From NCBI GenBank assembly GCA_020630355.1, contig JAHDBO010000038.1, forward strand, positions 1 through 12,200: a stretch of DNA of 12,200 bases, read 5' to 3'. Of this stretch, positions 1-5,819 are shown in pieces. Source of the DNA: Saprospiraceae bacterium (GTDB taxonomy: Bacteria > Bacteroidota > Bacteroidia > Chitinophagales > Saprospiraceae). The stretch's first letter is position 1. Every line of letters begins with the position of its first letter. The translations under genes were made by a program, and so were the position numbers. The notes under the pieces were generated by a model that saw nothing but the letters and a program-made list of their open reading frames with translations, was not told the DNA's origin and did no database searches.

Positions 1-97
1 CACTATTGCGCCAAAAATCGTTAAGTTATTTTTTGACGGTTTCTTATATTTTTATAATACGAGGCAGTATTTTTTAATTTCAGAATAGTTGGAAAAT
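1..97 (+). promoter_or_regulatory. AT-rich leader upstream of the glycosyltransferase
   Basis: No coding frame is evident here. A TTGACG at 33-38 and a TATAAT at 53-58 are visible, but the 14-nt spacer is short and this is not the Bacteroidota promoter form. A TA followed by six Ts and G at 27-35 misses the TAnnTTTG -7 word by one base. The start of transcription therefore cannot be fixed, and the upstream gene context is cut off by the window edge. Confidence 0.25.
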
Positions 98-1075
98 ATG
101 ACAGAATCGGTAAATATTGTGATTCCATTTTTTGAAGGAGAAAAATATTTGAATGCCTGCTTAGATTCGTTACTAAACGCTACTTACCCAATCAATGAGA
201 TTTTGATTGTAGATAATGGTTATACTCCTATCGAATTACCCAAAAAGTATAAGAACCTACATCAAATAAGACTGATTAGGACTCAGGCAGCAATAGGTTT
301 TGGACGAGCTTGTAATATAGGTGTGTACGAATGTATGGATAACAATATCGATATTGCTATTATCTTGAATCAAGATACCGTTGTCGAGCGAGAATGTATA
401 GCTCGTATGGTAGAAGGACTTAGGGAGGATGAAGATGTTTTTGCTATTGCTCCATTGTCTTATAATTATGATTTTACCAAAATTTATAAAAAAATATACA
501 GCGCTTACGTAGAAAAAGTGGAAGGGTATCTCGAAGATGTAGAAAAGGGGACTGTAAAAAGACTATATCAGGTTGATAACACTCAGTTGAATGGTGCTTG
601 TGTTGCATTCGACTTAAAATATGTGTCCAAGATAGGACTGTTTGACCCCATTTTTTATATGTATGGAGAAGAAACCGATTTATTTAGGAGAGTGGAGTTG
701 GATCATGGGTTAAAATTAGGCTTTGCACCCCTCGCTAAGATAGGGCACGAACATCAAAATATGATGGCGACCAAGGCAAAGCGCAAAAGGATTGATTTTC
801 AAATCAGGCGTTCTATGCAAATCTGCATATTAAAATACCCCAAAGAAAGCCTATGGATGAAATATTTGAAGTTGCTTAAATATACTGCCTCAAGCTACGT
901 GAAAAGTATTTTAAATCTTAGCATTGGGCATTTACCGAAATATTTTAAATCGGATTTTAATTTCCTGTTTCTAATACCAACAATATTGAAACATTGTGAG
1001 ATCAATATCTTGAAGCAAGAAATCCAGAATGTAAGAAGAAGGGATTTAAATATCCGTCAAAAAGATTCTATATAA
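98..1075 (+). CDS. GT2 family glycosyltransferase (rhamnosyltransferase-like)
   Basis: Predicted inverting glycosyltransferase with a GT-A fold, transferring a sugar from a nucleotide-sugar onto a growing surface polysaccharide at the cytoplasmic side of the inner membrane. The ATG at 98 gives 325 residues; a TTG at 89 would add three and is less likely. The N-terminus (VNIVIPFFEG, then LNACLDSLL and ILIVDNG) is the classic GT2 nucleotide-binding strand. NQDT at residues 91-94 fits the DXD-type metal/nucleotide site. LNGACVAF, IGLFDPIFYMYGEETDLFRR at about 164-198 and GHEH near 217 match the acceptor and catalytic half of rhamnosyltransferase-like GT2 enzymes. No membrane segment is obvious. 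Its last 30 bp overlap the 3' end of the opposite-strand methyltransferase gene. Donor and acceptor cannot be read from sequence, and the rhamnosyl label is an inference. Confidence 0.85.
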   Translation: MTESVNIVIPFFEGEKYLNACLDSLLNATYPINEILIVDNGYTPIELPKKYKNLHQIRLIRTQAAIGFGRACNIGVYECMDNNIDIAIILNQDTVVERECIARMVEGLREDEDVFAIAPLSYNYDFTKIYKKIYSAYVEKVEGYLEDVEKGTVKRLYQVDNTQLNGACVAFDLKYVSKIGLFDPIFYMYGEETDLFRRVELDHGLKLGFAPLAKIGHEHQNMMATKAKRKRIDFQIRRSMQICILKYPKESLWMKYLKLLKYTASSYVKSILNLSIGHLPKYFKSDFNFLFLIPTILKHCEINILKQEIQNVRRRDLNIRQKDSI

Positions 1076-2725
1076 ATGTTTGAGTTTGTATTTAATGTCT
1101 TTTTTGATATTGTTAAAAGAGAACTTTCGGATTTTTGTATTGGAAGGAGGGGTGATATGATTGTGTATCCTATTTTCCCACTCTGAGAACTGCTTAAGAC
1201 GGGCGTTTCCTATCATTTCTAAGCCATTGTCTTGTAGGATTCGTCGCACAAAACGATTGAAATCCCCATATTTCCTGTTTATCAAACCACGGTGGTGTTT
1301 TTCTAACCTGAATAAATAGCGATAGACAATATAAGGTAAGGTGAAGTCATACTGGACACTCCACTCTCTGTCTATATAATGCAAGGTGTCGTCTTCTTTT
1401 TTGATGATATTTGAAGGAATGGCATCAAAATAAGATGGTTTGATTATAGCTGTTGACGGCGAAGATGCTTTTTCTAGTGAGGTGTTCTTTTTCAAGAAAT
1501 CAATCCATTCCGCTAGCAAAGCTTCGAATTCCTTTTTATCATCATTTTCTAATGCCCTATACAATAAGCACCCTAAATTTCTACCAACTTGATAGGCTTC
1601 TGTTCCTATGGAATGGTTGATTTTTTCATGTTGATTTGAGGCGGTTCTTTGCTCTAAAAGTTCCTTTTTCACTAAAATAGTATCCTTTTCTTTTACAAAT
1701 CTGGTCTGAGTATTGTAGTTTTCTGAACGATTAGAGTTGTAATGTATCGCAAGCGTTTCCGTGTCGAAAAAAGCATTGTCTTCCTCTTGGGAGGCAATAA
1801 CTATAAAAGAATTAGATAAGCTTCCTAATAAATTGTTCTGGTAGATATATTGCCAGATGAGCCGAATGTTTGAATCATTAATTCTTCTGACGCCAGAATA
1901 GTAATTTATATTTAAAGGGCTAATTAAATCCGCCGCGTTGAACTGCGTCTCTTCAAGCCCCGCTTCAAACAGAATCGTTTTAGGCAGTTTGTAATCTGGG
2001 AACGGGTAAAAAAAGTCAATATCATTAAACTGCGCTTTTTTCAGCATCTTCACCCATTCTTCTTTGCCGAATGTCCTGATACCTGATTGACCGTACCTAT
2101 CTTCCAGACCTTTATAAGGATGTCCTAGATGGTCTTCGTTGAAACCACAAAAGTATTTTAAACCTAGTCTGTTTTCTATGGCGATGACCAACTTCCCCGT
2201 AGGTTTGAGGAGTTTTCTGTAAAAATCAAGAGATTGAGCATAAGGCGCCTCAAAGGAAGAATACCTAGCGGTGTATTCGAAGACCCCGATCAAAGTGATG
2301 ACATCAAACTTTTCTTCAAAGTCCAAATCTTGAACATTAGCACAGATTACGTTTACATTCTCGGCATCTTTACATCTTTTTCGGATATTTGCAGCCCTTT
2401 CAAAGCTGCCTTCCACTGTTGTAATCTCTGCTTGAGTTTCTGCTAAATAAATCGTGATTGCACCACATCCACCCCCTATTTCCAGCACTTTCATCCCCTT
2501 TTTGATATTAAAAGGACGCATTATATTCTGCCTTTCACTAGAAAAATGATAGAGACTCGGCCAATCTTTGATTTTTTGCTTCAATTCTGGAGAAAAAATA
2601 GAGGTATCTTCTAAAGTATTTAGGGTCTCAAATATGTACCTCTCCGCTCCATCCGCATACGGGAATTTTTTTTGATCTGGAAGATGATAAATACCATATT
2701 CGCTATTGTATTCTAAATGCTTCAT
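1046..2725 (-). CDS. SAM-dependent methyltransferase fused to a kinase-like domain
   Basis: A 559-residue protein starting at the ATG complementary to 2725-2723. Residues about 60-250 are a class I SAM methyltransferase: motif I VLEIGGGCG at 80-88, the acidic end of strand 2 at E105, a FDVITLIGVFEYT strand at 140-152, then the ENRLGLKYF and FPDYKLP signatures (184-192, 242-248) of methyltransferases found in polysaccharide clusters. The C-terminal half (about 343-475) looks like an aminoglycoside-phosphotransferase type kinase fold: ILVKKELL resembles the lysine strand, D434 and N439 in FDAIPSNII match the spacing of the HGDLHPGNIL catalytic loop, and D452 in YIDREW sits 13 residues later like the metal-binding aspartate. 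By analogy with the bifunctional WbdD methyltransferase-kinase it may modify or cap a glycan, which is inference. Its 3' end overlaps the converging glycosyltransferase gene. Confidence 0.82.
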   Translation of the reverse strand: MKHLEYNSEYGIYHLPDQKKFPYADGAERYIFETLNTLEDTSIFSPELKQKIKDWPSLYHFSSERQNIMRPFNIKKGMKVLEIGGGCGAITIYLAETQAEITTVEGSFERAANIRKRCKDAENVNVICANVQDLDFEEKFDVITLIGVFEYTARYSSFEAPYAQSLDFYRKLLKPTGKLVIAIENRLGLKYFCGFNEDHLGHPYKGLEDRYGQSGIRTFGKEEWVKMLKKAQFNDIDFFYPFPDYKLPKTILFEAGLEETQFNAADLISPLNINYYSGVRRINDSNIRLIWQYIYQNNLLGSLSNSFIVIASQEEDNAFFDTETLAIHYNSNRSENYNTQTRFVKEKDTILVKKELLEQRTASNQHEKINHSIGTEAYQVGRNLGCLLYRALENDDKKEFEALLAEWIDFLKKNTSLEKASSPSTAIIKPSYFDAIPSNIIKKEDDTLHYIDREWSVQYDFTLPYIVYRYLFRLEKHHRGLINRKYGDFNRFVRRILQDNGLEMIGNARLKQFSEWENRIHNHITPPSNTKIRKFSFNNIKKDIKYKLKHLYRIFLTDI

Positions 2726-2781
2726 ATAGACTAGGTGAAAAGGATCGATTTTCTAACAATTCTTAGAGAAGAGTTAGCCCA

Positions 2782-2789
2782 CAAAGCTA
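2782..2789 (-). promoter_or_regulatory. Candidate -7 box for the methyltransferase gene
   Basis: On the minus strand this reads TAGCTTTG, an exact match to the Bacteroidota -7 word TAnnTTTG. It lies 56 bp before the methyltransferase ATG, which would leave a 5' leader of about 50 nt. No clear TTG is seen at the expected -33 position, so the call rests on the -7 word alone. Confidence 0.4.
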
Positions 2790-2857
2790 GGGAAAAAAGT
2801 TTAACTTAATAGATTGGGATGACTAGCGAAAATGACAACTCGTAAATATTTTCTATC

Positions 2858-2919
2858 GTCACTAAAACGAGAACAGGCTTGCCTCTTGACTGAGGCAAGC
2901 CTGTTCTCGTTTTAGTGAC
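2858..2919 (-). terminator. Perfect 28-bp inverted repeat, probable terminator after the M48 gene
   Basis: The arms 2858-2885 and 2892-2919 are exactly complementary, with a 6-nt loop (TTGACT) at 2886-2891. The structure begins 4 bp beyond the M48 metalloprotease stop codon. The inner stem is GC-rich (CAGGCTTGCCTC), and the outer stem carries AAAA on one arm and TTTT on the other, so the hairpin could end transcription on either strand. The stem is longer than most intrinsic terminators. Confidence 0.75.
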
Positions 2920-2923
2920 TCAT

Positions 2924-4408
2924 TTATTTTCCTACCACTTTAATCAAAGTCCCACTCTTTACCATATCTGTTAATTGCATGCCGTTGAGGATAGCGAACT
3001 CCTCCATGCGATTCTGAGGAATATTGAAAGAACGCAATGTTTCCCCTAGATTGGCATTGCGATAGGCTGTCTTGATGCGGATGCGCTCGGGTTGTCTGTT
3101 GAGCTTGTTTGGGTCTCGGAGTACTTGGAAGTTTTGCATCGTACTGCTAAATGTATTCGCATAGCGATCAAAATCGTTGAGTGCGGTATAACCAAAAATC
3201 TGATAAATCAAGCCGTTGTATTGGATGAAATAGGTCATCAGACGCAGTGGTTGGGCTTGCTGACCACCTTGCTGCTGTTGTCCTTGTTGCTGTTGTGGAA
3301 TAGCATCGGCTATAAGAGCAATAGCTGGAAAACCGTTGACATTGATACGGCGATTTTCTCGTTGTTGTAATTTGTTTTTTTGTAAAAAAGCTGAGGCGGC
3401 CTGACTCAAATCTTTCTCTTGTGCCAGTGTCAATGCCATGATGGCTTTCTGGTCTGGCGAAATCATCGCAAATTGAGTTGGGCTGTTTTGATATTTCCAA
3501 CTTCTAGGTACAGGGAATTGGAATTTTAGATCTGGATGATAGAAATTCCAGTTTTCCACAAATCCTTGTCTAGGGTCTTCTCCATAGGTCAAGCCTTCTA
3601 TCATTCTCAAATAACCGTCTCGATTGACTTTTAGATTGTTGCTGCCCACGTCTTTTTGCCATTCTGATGCCATCTGGTGCACGTTGTTGTAGCGGTTGAC
3701 AGGATTGGGATGTGTTGATAAAAAATCAGGAATTTCGGCTCCAGCCTGTTTTTGAAGGCGATTGATTGTCTGGAAAAAATTCGCCATTTCATGTGCATCA
3801 TAACCCACTTTCGTGGAATACTCTACGCCTAATTTATCTGATTGACTTTCGTCATCACGTCCGAATTTCAAGTTGAGCAGACCTGCTGCTTGGCTCAATT
3901 GCTGACCGTACTGACGTGCATCTTTCGAGAAAATCATGGCTGCCATCAAGCCGGCCTGCATCCCGATTTGTTTGGTGTACTGGTCGGCAGCGTGGCGAGC
4001 AGTGACGTGACCAATCTCATGACCTAATACCCCCGCAAATTCGGCTTCATTGTTAAAATGAGCCATAATCCCCCTTGTGAAGTAAACGTAACCACCCGGT
4101 ACGGCAAAGGCATTCACAACGGGCGAGTCCAATATTTTAAATTCAAAAGGTAAGTTAGGACGGTGAGATATTTTGGCCATCTGTTGTCCTTTCTCGTCTA
4201 TGAATTTTTGCATTTGCTCGTTTTGGTACAAACCATATTGAGCCACAATACTGGGGTCATATTGCTTTCCTAAGGCTATTTCTCGCTCTTCCGACATGAA
4301 AGAGATGGTCTTTTTACCTGTTACAGGATTTCGAGAACAGGAATTAACGATAAGCAAACAAGCCAATAAAAAAGCTATTTTCGAAAAAAATGAAAGGCTC
4401 TTTTTCAT
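2924..4408 (-). CDS. M48 family zinc metalloprotease, lipoprotein
   Basis: Predicted zinc-dependent endopeptidase anchored in the envelope, of the group thought to act in outer-membrane protein quality control. The ATG at 4408 is chosen because MKKSLSFFSK opens a clean lipoprotein signal peptide with the acylated cysteine at C24 (IVNSC); an in-frame start at 4456 would put 16 residues in front. The motif HEIGH at 130-134 supplies two zinc-binding histidines and the catalytic glutamate, and E187 in DDESQSD is the likely third ligand (ExxxD pattern). KKTISFMSEE at 32-41 is typical of M48 lipoproteins. A glutamine/glycine-rich run lies at 371-386. The C-terminal 50 residues (GETLRSF, FAILNGM, GTLIKVV) resemble a LysM-like module seen in long M48 members. 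The total of 494 residues suits this multidomain subgroup. The natural substrate is unknown. Confidence 0.88.
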   Translation of the reverse strand: MKKSLSFFSKIAFLLACLLIVNSCSRNPVTGKKTISFMSEEREIALGKQYDPSIVAQYGLYQNEQMQKFIDEKGQQMAKISHRPNLPFEFKILDSPVVNAFAVPGGYVYFTRGIMAHFNNEAEFAGVLGHEIGHVTARHAADQYTKQIGMQAGLMAAMIFSKDARQYGQQLSQAAGLLNLKFGRDDESQSDKLGVEYSTKVGYDAHEMANFFQTINRLQKQAGAEIPDFLSTHPNPVNRYNNVHQMASEWQKDVGSNNLKVNRDGYLRMIEGLTYGEDPRQGFVENWNFYHPDLKFQFPVPRSWKYQNSPTQFAMISPDQKAIMALTLAQEKDLSQAASAFLQKNKLQQRENRRINVNGFPAIALIADAIPQQQQGQQQQGGQQAQPLRLMTYFIQYNGLIYQIFGYTALNDFDRYANTFSSTMQNFQVLRDPNKLNRQPERIRIKTAYRNANLGETLRSFNIPQNRMEEFAILNGMQLTDMVKSGTLIKVVGK

Positions 4409-4552
4409 AAGTATTATTTTTAGTATTTGAACCACTATAACGGGTAACCGTGGCATTTGGCTTAATAGTGCTTCAAAGTCTGGGGCTTAATAGAACAATA
4501 ACAACAATTACTAGTAAGACGATAAGCTCATATATGTGTCACTTCTAGTGAC
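4409..4552. other. Gap between prfB and the M48 gene with a short direct repeat
   Basis: This spacer holds two copies of GGCTTAATAG (4459-4468 and 4484-4493), 25 bp apart, and a small hairpin next to the prfB stop. No exact TAnnTTTG word is seen upstream of the M48 start, so it is unclear whether the M48 gene has its own promoter or is read through from prfB. Confidence 0.4.
4538..4552 (-). terminator. Small hairpin abutting the prfB stop codon
   Basis: GTCACT (4538-4543) and AGTGAC (4547-4552) form a 6-bp stem with a 3-nt loop directly after the TGA of prfB. No T-tract follows on the minus strand, so it is a weak terminator at best and may instead be an mRNA end-protection structure. Confidence 0.3.
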
Positions 4553-5638
4553 TCATAAAACATCTTTGTCATACATCAAGAATGCTTTTAAAAAATCGTC
4601 AATCTCTCCATTGAGTACTTTATCGGTCTGACTTGTTTGGTGGTTCGTTCGGTGGTCTTTGACTCGACGGTCATCCAGTACGTAGCTGCGGATTTGTGAA
4701 CCCCATTCATTCTTCATTTTTGAAGCTTCGACCTTGTTTTTTTCTGCTTCTTGCTTTTTAAGTTCCATCTCATAAATTCTGGAGCGAAGCATTTGCAGCG
4801 CTTTCTCACGGTTCATGTGCTGAGAGCGTTCTTCTTGGCACTCTGCTACCAGACCCGTGGGCAAATGTCGTACCCGTACCGCTGATTCTGTTTTATTGAC
4901 GTGCTGCCCACCCGCTCCAGAGGCTCTGAATGTATCCCATTCCAGATCAGCTGGATTGATGTCCACCTCAATTGTATCGTCCACCATAGGATGCACAAAG
5001 ACAGAAGAAAACGAAGTCATGCGCTTGCCTTGTGCATTGAAGGGGCTGATGCGCACCAATCGGTGTACGCCATTTTCTCCTTTCAGTAAGCCGTAAGCAA
5101 AATCACCGACCACTTCCATTTCTACACTTTTTATACCAGCGACGTCGCCGTCTTGCAGATTGAGGATTTTGTATTTAAAACCATTTTTTTCCGCCCACAT
5201 AGTGTACATACGCTGAAGCATTTGTGACCAGTCGCAGCTTTCCGTTCCACCAGCACCAGCATTGATTTGCAAAATGGCGTTCAATTCATCCTCTGGCTTA
5301 TTCAGCGTGGATTTGAATTCCATTTCGTCAATCTTCGCCAGGGCGCTTTCATATTGTGCTTGTACTTCTTCTTCTGTTCCCTCTCCTTCTTTTAGAAATT
5401 CCTGCATCACGGCAGCGTCTTCTACGAGCCTCTCCGCTTCTTGATAGATGCCGACCCAGTACTTGTGGGTTTTTATTTCTTTTAGAATACTTTCGGCAGC
5501 TTTTGGGTCATCCCAAAATTTAGGATTGAGGGTCAATTGCTCTTTTTCTTCTACTTGCATTAGGCGATTGTCTACATCAAAATAAGTCTTCAATGCGGAT
5601 AGCCTGTCTTGTAAAGATTTTAATTCGTCCGTTGTCAT
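4553..5638 (-). CDS. prfB: Peptide chain release factor 2 (RF2)
   Basis: Class I release factor that reads UGA and UAA in the ribosomal A site and triggers hydrolysis of peptidyl-tRNA. The 361 residues match the family length. SPF at 198-200 is the RF2 stop-codon recognition tripeptide, and GGQ at 243-245 (in SGAGGQHVN) is the catalytic motif. A239 stands where E. coli K-12 RF2 has Thr246, giving the common residue of most bacteria. The N-terminal helical domain and the C-terminal WGSQIRSYVLDD signature are intact. The gene is one uninterrupted frame: at TYFD (residues 18-21), where many prfB genes carry the CTTTGAC frameshift signal, the codons read TAT TTT GAT with no in-frame TGA. The gene ends in TGA, the codon only RF2 reads, unlike the TAA stops of all other genes here. 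It is divergent from the subtilase gene. Confidence 0.97.
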   Translation of the reverse strand: MTTDELKSLQDRLSALKTYFDVDNRLMQVEEKEQLTLNPKFWDDPKAAESILKEIKTHKYWVGIYQEAERLVEDAAVMQEFLKEGEGTEEEVQAQYESALAKIDEMEFKSTLNKPEDELNAILQINAGAGGTESCDWSQMLQRMYTMWAEKNGFKYKILNLQDGDVAGIKSVEMEVVGDFAYGLLKGENGVHRLVRISPFNAQGKRMTSFSSVFVHPMVDDTIEVDINPADLEWDTFRASGAGGQHVNKTESAVRVRHLPTGLVAECQEERSQHMNREKALQMLRSRIYEMELKKQEAEKNKVEASKMKNEWGSQIRSYVLDDRRVKDHRTNHQTSQTDKVLNGEIDDFLKAFLMYDKDVL

Positions 5639-5642
5639 AAAG

Positions 5643-5650
5643 CAAAGATA
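5643..5650 (-). promoter_or_regulatory. Candidate -7 box of prfB, implying a leaderless or near-leaderless mRNA
   Basis: On the minus strand this reads TATCTTTG, an exact TAnnTTTG word, and only 4 nt (CTTT) separate it from the prfB ATG. Transcription starting the usual few bases downstream of the box would begin at or very near the start codon. No convincing -33 TTG lies at the right distance. Confidence 0.5.
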
Positions 5651-5724
5651 GGAGAATTGATTATTTTTAAATAATTGAAGTAAATCCTAAATCAAGATTG
5701 ATTTTGTATCCCCCTTTACAAATA

Positions 5725-5749
5725 TTGCGATACAAGTTTCCTACTTTTG
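5725..5749 (+). promoter_or_regulatory. Candidate Bacteroidota promoter for the subtilase gene
   Basis: TACTTTTG at 5742-5749 is an exact match to the -7 word TAnnTTTG, and a TTG at 5725-5727 could act as the -33 element with a slightly short 14-nt gap. It would leave a 5' leader of about 65 nt before the ATG at 5820. It lies back to back with the prfB promoter. Confidence 0.45.
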
Positions 5750-5819
5750 AAAGCGTACAACAAGATTCATTTCTTGTTTGATTTTCTTTTGATGTTTTCC
5801 AATCTCATATATTTCATTT

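Noticed and set aside
33..58. Sigma70-like TTGACG/TATAAT promoter before the glycosyltransferase
   Set aside because: The spacer is 14 nt and Bacteroidota use a different consensus, so it is not called as a promoter.
2234..2446. A 70-codon plus-strand frame opposite the methyltransferase
   Set aside because: It is the shadow of the SAM-binding domain coding sequence and has no features of its own.
3168..3500. A 110-codon minus-strand frame inside the M48 gene
   Set aside because: It is an alternative frame of the M48 coding sequence across the glutamine-rich part; the M48 frame has clear motifs throughout.
4409..4456. Longer start of the M48 protein, beginning MPRLPVIVVQ
   Set aside because: The extension would bury the lipoprotein signal peptide that begins at MKKSLSFF, so the ATG at 4408 is preferred.
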